A stretch of 64,000 nucleotides of DNA, taken from Aquimarina algiphila (GTDB lineage: Bacteria; Bacteroidota; Bacteroidia; Flavobacteriales; Flavobacteriaceae). A program made the position numbers and the translations under genes. The stretch spans positions 62,001 to 126,000 of the forward strand of contig NZ_VLNR01000002.1 of the NCBI RefSeq assembly GCF_007489275.1, written 5' to 3'. Every line of letters starts with the position of its first letter. The first letter of the stretch is position 1. Under the pieces are notes generated by a model. The model saw nothing but the letters and a program-made list of their open reading frames with translations, was not told the DNA's origin and searched no databases. Of this stretch, positions 9,090 through 17,019 are shown piece after piece.

Positions 9090-10163
9090 TTAAGCAACTT
9101 TCTTCTTATCCCTATCCTTTTTCTTTCCCATTTCGTGCTTTATCGCGTTATATTCTTCTTTCATGCTTTCAGGTATTCCTTCATAACGTTTGAAGTTTTT
9201 AATACCAAAAACAGTCGGAAATTTATCTAGATTCAATTTGTCAAAATTCCAAATATCTTCACCGTTTATAAATGCGTTCCATGCTAAAATCATACACGCC
9301 TCTTTTTCCCTTGTTGCTAATTTCTTAAAGGTGCTTTTATAATTTTCAATATATAACTCTCGTAAGGTTAGACAAGGATGACCACCATACACGTTTTTTT
9401 GATAACATAAAGCGTCAAAAAATCTATCTGCGTGGTCTTTATCAATTTGAACAAATATATTATAAAACTTAGCTAAAAAAGATTTTGGCAAACAATCACG
9501 CATAGCTTCTCTATATCTATTTCCTTTCACCATTAACAGATAGTACCATTCTTTTCTTTTTAGTGTTTCTTCTAATACATGAACATTAGACCGACTTAAT
9601 CTAGGATCAGGTGATCTATAGCTTTGCGCCCCTTTAGAACTCCCTTTTGTAAATCGTATAACTTGCTCAAATAAAATGATAGCAGGAATTTCGGTATAGT
9701 ACTTGATATTATTCATGCTCAAAATGTCTGAGATAGACCTTTTTTTACCTGTGTCAATTTTAAAGAGAGCATCTTTTGAACAATTAAACATAAAAGTCAT
9801 AGGAACAGCAATACCTAATTCAATTACAGCGTGTAAACGGTGCTGTCCGTCTATTAAATCGCCATTGATATTAAATTTAATTACATCGCCTGTATTCTCA
9901 TCCCATTCTCCCGTTTTCATTGCTAAAACAGCTTTTTGTATGTTCTGCTTTGATAAACTCCTATTGACCCTATTTCTTTTTAGAAATTTTTTAGCCATTT
10001 CAGGAGTAACCAGAAGAACTACAAGTTTTAAAGGTGATTTGAAACGGTTTTCAACATCGGCATAAGATAGTATTTCATCATATACTTTTTGTTGTTGATC
10101 TGTAAGAGGCACGGGCTTATAATCGACCTCTTGATTTTCTAATTTTACGTCTTGATTTTTCAT
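9090..10163 (-). CDS. ParB/DGQHR-domain protein
   Basis: This 357-aa protein contains the signature NGDLIDGQHRLHAV (residues 100-113) of the ParB/sulfiredoxin-like DGQHR fold, preceded by a region on which protein partners are usually bound (VNRSLSKQNIQKAVLAM). The C-terminal half is helical and ends in a K-rich tail (KKKDRDKKKVA). Members occur in phages and plasmids and are proposed to bind or modify DNA, hydrolyse nucleotides, or partition replicons; the precise job here is unknown. It is the last gene of the left minus-strand arm and is preceded by the operator-like palindrome at 10261, so it may be repressor controlled. Confidence 0.75.
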   Translation of the reverse strand: MKNQDVKLENQEVDYKPVPLTDQQQKVYDEILSYADVENRFKSPLKLVVLLVTPEMAKKFLKRNRVNRSLSKQNIQKAVLAMKTGEWDENTGDVIKFNINGDLIDGQHRLHAVIELGIAVPMTFMFNCSKDALFKIDTGKKRSISDILSMNNIKYYTEIPAIILFEQVIRFTKGSSKGAQSYRSPDPRLSRSNVHVLEETLKRKEWYYLLMVKGNRYREAMRDCLPKSFLAKFYNIFVQIDKDHADRFFDALCYQKNVYGGHPCLTLRELYIENYKSTFKKLATREKEACMILAWNAFINGEDIWNFDKLNLDKFPTVFGIKNFKRYEGIPESMKEEYNAIKHEMGKKKDRDKKKVA

Positions 10164-10260
10164 AAAGGTTAAAGTGGTTTTGTTAATATTTATTTTTAAC
10201 TAAGCCAATATATAATATTTTGCTTCACTTATAAAACATTTCTCTCTGTAATAGAGGCTT

Positions 10261-10277
10261 TTACGGGTTGACCGTAA
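10261..10277. promoter_or_regulatory. operator-like palindrome TTACGG-N5-CCGTAA
   Basis: TTACGGGTTGACCGTAA has two perfect 6-bp arms and a 5-bp centre. It shares both arms and spacing with the 19-bp palindrome in the repressor switch at 38830. It lies about 98 bp upstream of the ParB-like gene start and just beyond the stop of the small zinc protein. Confidence 0.6.
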
Positions 10278-10295
10278 TTAATTGTAAGTTTTTAC

Positions 10296-10430
10296 TTACG
10301 CCCTGTCGAATATATCAGCTCTTTTACAGTCCTCACTACAATACGTTTTCTCTGTGGGTAAGCCACAGAAGAGACATTCTTTTTCTGGCTGTTCTGGTGG
10401 CGTTTGCGTTTTCCATTCATCATAGGTCAT
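10296..10430 (-). CDS. 44-aa zinc-binding protein
   Basis: ATG 10430 to TAA 10296 encodes a 44-aa protein with CLFCG and CSEDC, a CxxC...CxxxC arrangement that probably binds one zinc ion. It is rich in acidic residues at the start and has no signal peptide. It overlaps the preceding gene by 11 nt, so the pair is likely co-translated. Such mini zinc-ribbon proteins are common in phage operons; function is unknown. Confidence 0.65.
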   Translation of the reverse strand: MTYDEWKTQTPPEQPEKECLFCGLPTEKTYCSEDCKRADIFDRA

Positions 10431-10653
10431 TTTGTTTGTTTATTCTAGGATAATATTTATCATAATAATGTTCATATAATTCAAAAATTTTTTCCCACCA
10501 TTTAGGTTGTTTACTGTTCGGGTTTTTAGGAAAAACCATTGTGCCTAATTCTTCTTTCCATCTTCCATTTTTCTTTTTAGCCACAATGATTTTATATCCT
10601 CGCATAGTGTGTTGAGGGTATATTTTAAGACCATGCTTAATACACCAACTCAT
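10420..10653 (-). CDS. conserved-type small phage protein
   Basis: This 77-aa basic, aromatic protein (MSWCIKHGLKIYP start, KKNGRWKEELG centre, ELYEHYYDKYYPR end) looks like a small conserved phage protein of Bacteroidota, although I cannot assign a function. I prefer the ATG at 10653, which follows an A-rich stretch. A GTG at 10683 overlapping the upstream stop (GTGA) would add ten residues and is the alternative. Confidence 0.6.
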   Translation of the reverse strand: MSWCIKHGLKIYPQHTMRGYKIIVAKKKNGRWKEELGTMVFPKNPNSKQPKWWEKIFELYEHYYDKYYPRINKQNDL

Positions 10654-10679
10654 TTTTTTATGACTGCTTTCGGCTGCCC

Positions 10680-11471
10680 TCACTCTTTACAAAAGATATT
10701 AAAGTTCAGTTCACCTAATTCTATGTATTGATTATTAGGCACTGTGAACCATCCCGCAACCCCGAGGTAATCTGGTCGGTTTTCAAGGACATTTGCATCT
10801 ACTCCGATTTGAAGCATTTTACCAATATCTTTTAACTGCAAGTCTACTGTTCCATCTACGCTTTTTATCCATCCTTCAAAGGAGGTGTAATAATTCCAGA
10901 GCGAACCATCAACATGAAAACATTGATGTGTTGTGTTGTCTTGTGGAGTATCTAACTTTCCAGTGAATTTAATTTCAATTTCATAGCGTTTATTGGTTTT
11001 GTTATTCTGAACATTTCCGCATAACAAAGCGGTTTTATCGTCCTCGTATTCTATGAAGTGTAACCCATTTTCAGAGAGAAAAACATCGGGTTTATGTTGG
11101 ATTGAAAGTTTAATAACAAAACGTGTTTGTACTCTTGCACATAGTTCCGTATTTATGACTTTGGTACAACGTTTTTCTTCGATGTATCTACAGTCGTAAA
11201 TATCTACAACATTATCCCCGTTTTGATCTGTCAAACCATCATAACAGTTTTCACCATCTGCTCCATCTTCTCCATCTGTTCCATCTTCTCCATCTTCTCC
11301 ATCGTTGCCATCTGTTCCATCGTTGCCATCTTCGCCATCCGTTCCATCTTCTCCGTCTTGTCCGTCTTGTCCGTCAAGTCCCTGAATAGTTGGTATTTCT
11401 TCGTTTTTTTCTACTGCTGTACACCCGAACCCCAAGGATAATACTAGCAAAATGATTAGTGCTTTTTTCAT
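10680..11471 (-). CDS. collagen-like repeat lipoprotein
   Basis: This 263-aa protein has a lipoprotein-type signal (LSLGFGC, Cys17). It is followed by 15 uninterrupted G-x-y triplets at residues 31-75 (GxD units, mostly GED, GTD, GND, GQD), then a cysteine-containing globular domain of about 180 residues. Collagen-like triplets can form trimeric stalks, so a trimeric, membrane-anchored, possibly surface protein is inferred. Here the Y position is almost always acidic and there is no proline, unlike animal collagen. It sits directly downstream of the OmpA-like gene (5 nt gap) and probably forms a cell-envelope pair with it. Confidence 0.7.
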   Translation of the reverse strand: MKKALIILLVLSLGFGCTAVEKNEEIPTIQGLDGQDGQDGEDGTDGEDGNDGTDGNDGEDGEDGTDGEDGADGENCYDGLTDQNGDNVVDIYDCRYIEEKRCTKVINTELCARVQTRFVIKLSIQHKPDVFLSENGLHFIEYEDDKTALLCGNVQNNKTNKRYEIEIKFTGKLDTPQDNTTHQCFHVDGSLWNYYTSFEGWIKSVDGTVDLQLKDIGKMLQIGVDANVLENRPDYLGVAGWFTVPNNQYIELGELNFNIFCKE

Positions 11472-11476
11472 GGTTA

Positions 11477-12463
11477 TTATTTTTTGATTGTTATGGTTAC
11501 GTTTTTATTTAAGTGTTGGTGGTTATGTACTTGGTCTACCCCGTAACCTGTAGATGTGTACTCTTTTTTTAGTTCTTCCTCAAGGAATAATTCTACCGAT
11601 TTTGCCCGTTTTTCACTAAGTTTTAAGTTTAGCTTTTTAGAGCCATGAGTACCACAAGCATAACCATTAATGGTCACGGAATAATTAGGATTATCCTTGA
11701 TGGTTTGGATTGCTTTTTTCAAGGTGTTTACTTGCCCTGTTTCTATATAGGTTTTCCCTTCTGAAAAGAAAATGTGATAGGTGTATTTTTTAGGTACTTC
11801 TTTTACACAATCATTGCAATTATAGTTATTAACAATTGCGGGTTTTTCTATGATCTCTTTAGTGAAGTGTTTTTCAATGATTCTAGGCTCTTTTTTCTCT
11901 TCTTTTGCCTCTGTTAAATTGATAGAAATACTAAGCCCTGCATAGTAGGTAAAACCGTTCGCACCTCTCGCATTTGTTGGTTGGTTAGGGAATCCAATAG
12001 GGGTTCTTAAAGAGTATAAATCTTTCCCTCCAACTTCTAACCCAAGGGAAACAATATTGTTAAGTCTAAAAGTGTTAAGAATCCCGTAATTCATTGTTAA
12101 TACATCTTGATCTTCATAGTGTGAAGCTCCTACGCCAATAAGGGGGTAAATCCTCCAAAATTTGTATGGTCTACCCGCTATGCTTTTTAGGTTAAATAAG
12201 ATATCTAAATCAAGCCCATAATATCCCGTATCATAGCCTGTATCATTATCTTTTAATGCTCCGGCACTTAGTACTAGCCTTGGTTTTATCCAATTATCAA
12301 ATTCATAAGCAAGTCCTACGGCTGCGTGTTCTGCTACCTCGCTTGTGCTTGCCTCGTCGTAATAAAAATTACCTCCGGCTCTTACTTCCAGAGAAAGTTG
12401 AGAATAACAAAATGCTGTTATCATCAAAAGCCCCATTGTTAAAATTTTTGTTTTCATTTTCAT
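11477..12463 (-). CDS. OmpA family outer-membrane protein
   Basis: This 328-aa protein starts with a signal peptide (GLLMITAFCYSQ), then a beta-barrel-like region (about 22-185) with alternating aromatic strands such as GVGASHYED and FTYYAGLSISINL. A linker with a NCNDC cysteine pair follows, then a C-terminal OmpA/MotB peptidoglycan-binding domain (about 230-328) including INGYACGTHGSKKLNLKLSEKRAKSVELFL as its key region. Such proteins tether the outer membrane to the cell wall. An OmpA-like protein inside a prophage replication arm is unusual; it might alter the lysogen surface or act in lysis. Five base pairs separate it from the collagen-like lipoprotein gene. Confidence 0.8.
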   Translation of the reverse strand: MKMKTKILTMGLLMITAFCYSQLSLEVRAGGNFYYDEASTSEVAEHAAVGLAYEFDNWIKPRLVLSAGALKDNDTGYDTGYYGLDLDILFNLKSIAGRPYKFWRIYPLIGVGASHYEDQDVLTMNYGILNTFRLNNIVSLGLEVGGKDLYSLRTPIGFPNQPTNARGANGFTYYAGLSISINLTEAKEEKKEPRIIEKHFTKEIIEKPAIVNNYNCNDCVKEVPKKYTYHIFFSEGKTYIETGQVNTLKKAIQTIKDNPNYSVTINGYACGTHGSKKLNLKLSEKRAKSVELFLEEELKKEYTSTGYGVDQVHNHQHLNKNVTITIKK

Positions 12464-12467
12464 TGAT

Positions 12468-13244
12468 TTATTTGTTAGTATTTACTCTGTTTTTAATCTC
12501 CCCCTGTATGATTTCGACGTAGTGTTCTAAATCTTTTCTTAACAACCAATTTTGCGCCACTTCTTCTAATTCTTCGACGGTTTTTGTTTTGCACAACTCC
12601 CTTAATTCATCCATAAAACCTTCTTCAAAATCAATAGATTTAGGCGGGTTTTTATGCAGTGTTTCAGACAAGGTTTGACTTAATTCTTTTTTTTTAGGCG
12701 TTTTAATGCCTTTAAACATCTCTTTAGCAACTTCTGGATCAATACCATCCTTGCTCATAGAAAATCCGTTAGAGCGTCCCTGTGACATCATAGAGCCTAT
12801 GTCAAGCCTCTCTGACCAGTAGCGATTTAACCAACTTAAAATTTTATCTGGCGAGAGACTTTCATAGAAATTTCCGTAAACACCTTCTTTGATATTTCTA
12901 AAAAAAAGCGTTAGATCAGTGATTTTTAAAGGATATTGACGACATATCCCTTCTGCGATAAAAGAAATTTGTGATTCTGTCAATAAATTTTTTACGCTGA
13001 TTGAGTTGTTTAAATCTGTGACCCAAAGCTCAACGTAAGAAATTGTAAAATCCTCACCATATTCTTTTTTAAAACTTCCAAGTGTTTTACTAGGTAGATT
13101 TATAGCGTCTTCGATGGTTTTTATTTTTAGTTTACCATGCTTAAAACAGTTGGCAGGGCTAAATAAGTCCAAGGTTTTTTTTAATTCTGTCTTGAAACTC
13201 TTGGCTGTAGATAGGCTTTTGTCTAGTTTGTTGCTCTTGTCCAT
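12468..13244 (-). CDS. phage replication-module protein of unknown function
   Basis: This 258-aa soluble protein has a central segment (ICRQYPLKITDLTLFFRNIK) that I recall from small Bacteroidota phage and plasmid proteins found after a replication initiator, possibly the DUF6633 type. The C-terminal third is helical and charged. No catalytic motif is visible. The ATG at 13244 overlaps the upstream gene by 86 nt. A TTG at 13169 would reduce this to 11 nt, so the start is uncertain. It is probably co-expressed with the DnaD-like gene and may assist replication (inference from position). Confidence 0.55.
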   Translation of the reverse strand: MDKSNKLDKSLSTAKSFKTELKKTLDLFSPANCFKHGKLKIKTIEDAINLPSKTLGSFKKEYGEDFTISYVELWVTDLNNSISVKNLLTESQISFIAEGICRQYPLKITDLTLFFRNIKEGVYGNFYESLSPDKILSWLNRYWSERLDIGSMMSQGRSNGFSMSKDGIDPEVAKEMFKGIKTPKKKELSQTLSETLHKNPPKSIDFEEGFMDELRELCKTKTVEELEEVAQNWLLRKDLEHYVEIIQGEIKNRVNTNK

Positions 13245-13974
13245 TTGTTCTAAATATTATTTCATCGTTCCAACTTTCGTTATTCAGGTAGGTTTCTGGA
13301 TTTTTTCGATATTGTTTTTCCGGTTGTGAGATTTTATATTTTTCTACGTGCTGCATTATTTTTAATTTTTCAGCATGAGAAATCATTTCCCATTTTTTTT
13401 TAATGTTTTTTTTCTTACCAACTTTTTTATCGTAACAATTCCAAAAATCTTCAAACGTTGGAAAAATTTCTACTTCGGCATAGGTTATATTCTTAAGTTC
13501 TTCTCTTTCTTTTTTTTCTTTTATTTCTTCTCTTTCTTTATTTCTTATATTCTTTAGTTGTTGCGATTTGTCTGCGATTTGTTTGCGATCTGTCTGCGAT
13601 TTGTTTGCGATCTGTCTGCGATCTGTCTGCGATTTATCTGTTAAGTTGCTTGTCATCAACTCTTCTTTAATTTGCATTTCTTCCCATTTGACAAGGGTTA
13701 TGAGCTGAAATTTGTTTGTTGTTTTCCTTGTTACTTCTCCGCTATCTTCTAGTTTTTTCATTGCGGTTCTGCATTGACTTACTGATAGTTTTATTTGTTT
13801 AGCGAGATTTGCCCAACTTAAAACCATCGACCCCGATTTAATTACAATACCACGCCATTTTTTATCTTCAAAATTGACGGAAAGTAAAAGATGAACTAAA
13901 AGGCGAGAAGTATTAGAATCGTCATACCACTCCCATTTTAAAAATGACCTATGTAATTTTACCCAACCACTCAT
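13159..13974 (-). CDS. DnaD-like replication protein
   Basis: This 271-aa protein starts MSGWVKLHRSFLKWEWY, a start typical of phage replisome-organiser proteins with an N-terminal winged helix. The winged-helix region (about 1-100) includes SWANLAKQIKLSVSQCRTAMKKLEDSGEV as key part. A linker contains a short repeat based on Q-T/I-x-D/N-x-x-Q (about 105-145). The C-terminal region with FWNCYDKKVGKKK and PETYLNNESWND resembles the DnaD/replication C-terminal motif with a YLN-x(2)-W end. I prefer ATG 13974 over the upstream GTG 14043, which would translate through a hairpin. Confidence 0.75.
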   Translation of the reverse strand: MSGWVKLHRSFLKWEWYDDSNTSRLLVHLLLSVNFEDKKWRGIVIKSGSMVLSWANLAKQIKLSVSQCRTAMKKLEDSGEVTRKTTNKFQLITLVKWEEMQIKEELMTSNLTDKSQTDRRQIANKSQTDRKQIADKSQQLKNIRNKEREEIKEKKEREELKNITYAEVEIFPTFEDFWNCYDKKVGKKKNIKKKWEMISHAEKLKIMQHVEKYKISQPEKQYRKNPETYLNNESWNDEIIFRTNGQEQQTRQKPIYSQEFQDRIKKNLGLI

Positions 13975-13990
13975 TTTTTTACTTATAAAA

Positions 13991-14059
13991 AGAGAGAAGC
14001 TAACCTTAAGATTTCTCCGGCTTGCGTCCAAGAGGTTAGCCACCGCATTGTTTCTCTCT
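13991..14059. repeat. long bulged inverted repeat upstream of the DnaD-like gene
   Basis: AGAGAGAA-GCTAACCT (13991-14006) pairs with AGGTTAGC (14033-14040) and, after an 11-nt bulge, TTCTCTCT (14052-14059), giving 16 bp of stem. It lies in the leader of the DnaD-like gene and just after the stop of the preceding gene, so an RNA-level control or processing site is possible. Confidence 0.5.
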
Positions 14060-14066
14060 TAAATTT

Positions 14067-14261
14067 TTACTCCGTTTCTAAAAACTTAATCACCTTAGTC
14101 CGCCCAATAAGCTTACTATGTTCTAATTCTAACTGTGCGGACTTTAGCATAGCGTTTGATGTTGCTACTAGGTTTTTACCTGTTGACACATCAATCTCCC
14201 CGTTTTTTACTCCTTCAAATACTTTTACCAACTCCTTTCTTAACTGTTGTACGTTTTTCAT
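14067..14261 (-). CDS. small helical phage protein
   Basis: This 64-aa protein (MKNVQQLRKELVKVFEGVKNG start) is predicted to be almost entirely helical. It resembles short accessory proteins often found in Bacteroidota phage replication operons. Its start overlaps the stop of the zinc protein gene by 4 nt (ATGA), which implies translational coupling. No known motif is visible. Confidence 0.6.
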   Translation of the reverse strand: MKNVQQLRKELVKVFEGVKNGEIDVSTGKNLVATSNAMLKSAQLELEHSKLIGRTKVIKFLETE

Positions 14262-14893
14262 TGTAGTTCCCTTTTTAGTAATATGTAAAACTTCTTTGCC
14301 TCGACAAATTCAGGATATTTCAATACGTCTCTTCTGGTTAAGCGACCTTTGCTATACATTACGATAGCGGTTACTGTATTTTTTGTATTGATGCTATACA
14401 TATGGTTTTGATATGCTTCACATTCTTTACATAAATACATTCTGTTATCTTCGGTCAATGACGTATATAAAAAGTCCAGAATAGACTTTTCTTTTTCGCA
14501 GACCAGACACCTTTTTTTTCTATCAAAAACATCTAAGCCATGATTTCTTTGATGATACCTTTCAAAATCTCTTTTTTTAGTTTTTTCCTTTTGATCTGGT
14601 TTACGACAATATTCAAGATGTTTGTCTTTTCTATTTTCCCTGTTTCTTTTTTGCGTTGCTCGCCCTTCTTCGGTTTTATTATATTGTTGATTACGTTTCT
14701 TTATTCTTTCAAAATTCTTTTTACGATATTCCTTATCGTATTCTCTTTTAATCGCTTTCTTTTTTTCTGTGGTAAATCGTCTACTTTCCCAATGGCATTG
14801 CTTGTTACAAAACATAGGTTTTCCCTCTCTTAATGCCCTGTTTATTGCTCCTTGAGTTTTGTTTACTTTTTTACCACAATGATTGCAATTCAT
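14258..14893 (-). CDS. zinc-finger phage protein, possible HNH-type nuclease
   Basis: This 211-aa protein has two cysteine clusters: CNHCGKKV with FCNKQC near the N-terminus (residues 3-33) and CLVCEKEK with YLCKEC in the C-terminal third. In between is a very basic K/R/N-rich helix (about 40-115). The pattern recalls zinc-binding DNA proteins and recombination-endonuclease-like HNH proteins, but no clear HNH catalytic set is visible. DNA binding is likely; nuclease function is only possible. Confidence 0.6.
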   Translation of the reverse strand: MNCNHCGKKVNKTQGAINRALREGKPMFCNKQCHWESRRFTTEKKKAIKREYDKEYRKKNFERIKKRNQQYNKTEEGRATQKRNRENRKDKHLEYCRKPDQKEKTKKRDFERYHQRNHGLDVFDRKKRCLVCEKEKSILDFLYTSLTEDNRMYLCKECEAYQNHMYSINTKNTVTAIVMYSKGRLTRRDVLKYPEFVEAKKFYILLKRELQ

Positions 14894-14988
14894 ATCCTTT
14901 TAAAAACAGGGGAGATAAGATAATTTTATTCCCCAAAATTATTTCTTCGCCTTATCTGTATTCCCCTGTTTCCTGCTTAAAAATTAAC

Positions 14989-15363
14989 CTAATCGTCAAA
15001 CGGCAAATCGTCGTTTTTTTCTTCTTTTTCTGCTGTTCTTTTATCCCCTAAAAAAGCAAAATCTGATACCTCTACTTTTGTGGTGTAATGGGTTACTCCA
15101 TTTTTTTCGTAACTACTGGTTTTGTTTTTACCCTCTATGTAAATTTTAGAACCCTTAGTAACATATTTATTAAGTATCTCCGCTATTTTCCCAAAAGCAG
15201 AGATTTTATGCCACTCCGTTTTTGTTACTCTTTCACCACTGGTTTTGTCTTTGTAGTTCTCACTTGTTGCCAGAGAGAAAGAACTAACCTCATTCCCACT
15301 TTTTGTAGTGTTTTTCTCTGGCGCATTTCCTACGTTCCCGATAAGCATTACTTTGTTTAACAT
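14989..15363 (-). CDS. ssb: single-stranded DNA-binding protein
   Basis: This 124-aa protein has an OB-fold SSB pattern: NKVMLIGNVGNAPE at the start, VSSFSLATSE, TEWHKISAFGKIAEILNKYVTKGSKIYIEG, and the acidic C-terminal tip DDLPFDD that recruits partner proteins. It protects single-stranded DNA in phage replication and in RecT-driven recombination. The TTG-initiated extension of five codons overlaps the upstream gene; ATG 15363 starts just after that gene's stop and is preferred. Confidence 0.95.
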   Translation of the reverse strand: MLNKVMLIGNVGNAPEKNTTKSGNEVSSFSLATSENYKDKTSGERVTKTEWHKISAFGKIAEILNKYVTKGSKIYIEGKNKTSSYEKNGVTHYTTKVEVSDFAFLGDKRTAEKEEKNDDLPFDD

Positions 15364-15367
15364 CCCT

Positions 15368-16123
15368 CTATTGTTCAAAGATTCTTAATTGCGGGTATTT
15401 GGCGTTTATTTCGCCTAGTTCAGCCTCTATAATGTTTCTGGCTTCCCTATCCACATATTGTTTAATATCCGGACTCACTAAAAGACAGGTTAAATCGTAA
15501 GGATCAATATCTATTTCAACCTCAAAAGTTTGTTCTGGTTGCCCTTCAAAAACCGCTAGTGTTATCATAAAACCTTTAGGTAGATTGCTTTTTACGGCTT
15601 GCGCTTTTAAGTCCGTTAAATTGCCCCTGTTATCACTTGTTAGTTCGATTTGTTTGTCAACGGTTGCCTTAAAGTTTTGAAGCTGGCTTACAAGCTCCAT
15701 TGCCTTTGTTTTGTCCTCAAACATATATTGATGCATCCTAATGAATTGCGCCAAGGTTTTAGGGTTATACTCTTTACTAGAATTTAAGCCCGTTAATTGT
15801 AGGTCTTGAGAGAGTTCTAATGTTCCTTTATACGTTTGGCAACTCTCATAAACCGCCCCATTGTTTTGAATGAAATCTATGCCTCTACGGTTGATGGAGT
15901 AGGTAACAAAAGAATTATCAAAATTTAAGTCCTCTTCTTTTGCTTTTAGAATGTGTTCTTTAGGTATGGTAATTTGCCCCTGTACATAAAAATCACACCT
16001 ATGTTTTAGCGGTGGTGCTTCTCCTGTTCGGATTTCTGTTACTCCTGAATTTGGGGTAATCTGATAATTTCCAGTTGTTCCGTCGTAGTTTAAAAAACTG
16101 TTGCCTAATGTTGATACGCTCAT
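15368..16123 (-). CDS. YfdQ/DUF2303-like protein
   Basis: This 251-aa soluble protein follows the layout I recall for YfdQ/DUF2303 phage proteins. It has a strand-rich N-terminal half (HRCDFYVQGQITIP), a helical centre (LAQFIRMHQYMFEDK), a GNLTDLKAQAVKSNLP segment, and a C-terminal FMITLAVFEGQPEQTFEVEI strand pair plus a last helix. Function of that family is unknown. It lies between RecT and SSB, so a recombination-accessory role is suggested. The similarity is my reading and is uncertain. Confidence 0.5.
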   Translation of the reverse strand: MSVSTLGNSFLNYDGTTGNYQITPNSGVTEIRTGEAPPLKHRCDFYVQGQITIPKEHILKAKEEDLNFDNSFVTYSINRRGIDFIQNNGAVYESCQTYKGTLELSQDLQLTGLNSSKEYNPKTLAQFIRMHQYMFEDKTKAMELVSQLQNFKATVDKQIELTSDNRGNLTDLKAQAVKSNLPKGFMITLAVFEGQPEQTFEVEIDIDPYDLTCLLVSPDIKQYVDREARNIIEAELGEINAKYPQLRIFEQ

Positions 16124-16539
16124 TATATTGATTTTTGGTGTGTGATTAGATGCAATTGTCTTTCATTTTGTCTAAGTGGTCGCTGACGGATCAGCACACC
16201 CTTCCCATTGAAGTATGCCATTTGCCCTTCTTCTTGGTAGTCTATTAAGTACAAGGGTTCGGTAACTTCTTTAACACCTGTGCGTAATAAAGCTAATTGC
16301 TCTTTTGTCTCGTCTGAAATAGGCTTCTTTTCGCTATTAAGTTCCTCTGTGAATTTCTTTCGCTTTTCTTCCAGAACCGCAAGCTTAATCGAATTTTGTG
16401 CGTGTTGTTCTTTGAGTTCTAACAATTCCTCTTCTGATAAAGAAATGGAATAGGTGTGTTCTTCATTAGTTAATGCATTATCCCGAAGCATAATTTTTCG
16501 TTCATCTTCGGCATAGTCCTGAAATAAATGTTGATCCAT
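16123..16539 (-). CDS. hypothetical protein in the RecT operon
   Basis: This 138-aa protein has a strongly acidic coiled-coil-like centre (ISLSEEELLELKEQHAQNS onward) and a C-terminal strand region (MAYFNGKGVLIRQRP). It overlaps the next gene by one base (TAATG), so it is co-translated with the YfdQ-like gene. I do not recognise it. Confidence 0.55.
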   Translation of the reverse strand: MDQHLFQDYAEDERKIMLRDNALTNEEHTYSISLSEEELLELKEQHAQNSIKLAVLEEKRKKFTEELNSEKKPISDETKEQLALLRTGVKEVTEPLYLIDYQEEGQMAYFNGKGVLIRQRPLRQNERQLHLITHQKSI

Positions 16540-16550
16540 GTGATTTATGT

Positions 16551-17015
16551 TTAAAAATTAATTACTAAACTTCTTGATCCATATTTTTTAATTTGCACTT
16601 TTGGTATTTCAATTCCCTCACTATCGTAAATCGTATCTTTGGATTTATAAGACACCCTTAAAAGCTCCTTACGATCTGCTAACTTTTCTTTAAGTTCCTT
16701 GTATACTTCGTCCTGTTCATAGTCTAAAAGGTCGCCTGTATTACGTGAAGAAAATTGTACTCCTTGCATTGATACCATTTTGTCAATATCCTCAACTTCC
16801 TTGCTTTGTTTGAGTTCTTCAAAAAGGGCTGTAACTACCTCTTTTAAGCGAACTACATTTGTTAATGCTTCTATTACGCCAACCTCTCCGGCTTCAATGA
16901 TTTTTTGTGCGGCAACCCGTCCGGTATTTTGAGCGTCTTTCTTGGTGAAACCTGAATCATAACCCAAGTTACCGGACTGTACCACCTCTAAGAAAATGTC
17001 CTTACTTTTTCCCAT
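16551..17015 (-). CDS. hypothetical protein next to RecT
   Basis: This 154-aa protein is soluble, with a helical centre (KKDAQNTGRVAAQKIIEAGEVG as key part) and a C-terminal strand region ending KKYGSRSLVINF. It lies 4 nt after the RecT stop and in the same operon. No nuclease motif was seen, so it is not an obvious RecE/YqaJ partner. Confidence 0.55.
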   Translation of the reverse strand: MGKSKDIFLEVVQSGNLGYDSGFTKKDAQNTGRVAAQKIIEAGEVGVIEALTNVVRLKEVVTALFEELKQSKEVEDIDKMVSMQGVQFSSRNTGDLLDYEQDEVYKELKEKLADRKELLRVSYKSKDTIYDSEGIEIPKVQIKKYGSRSLVINF

Positions 17016-17019
17016 CTGT

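Noticed and set aside
11223-11441. plus-strand ORF over the collagen repeat
   Set aside because: It is the reverse reading of the Gly-x-y repeat; composition is explained by the minus-strand gene.
13360-13570. poly-T rich plus-strand stretch as terminator cluster
   Set aside because: The runs are the reverse of lysine-rich codons in the DnaD-like gene; there are no paired stems.
13159-14043. upstream GTG start for the DnaD-like gene
   Set aside because: It would translate across the hairpin and adds residues unlike the family; ATG 13974 fits better.
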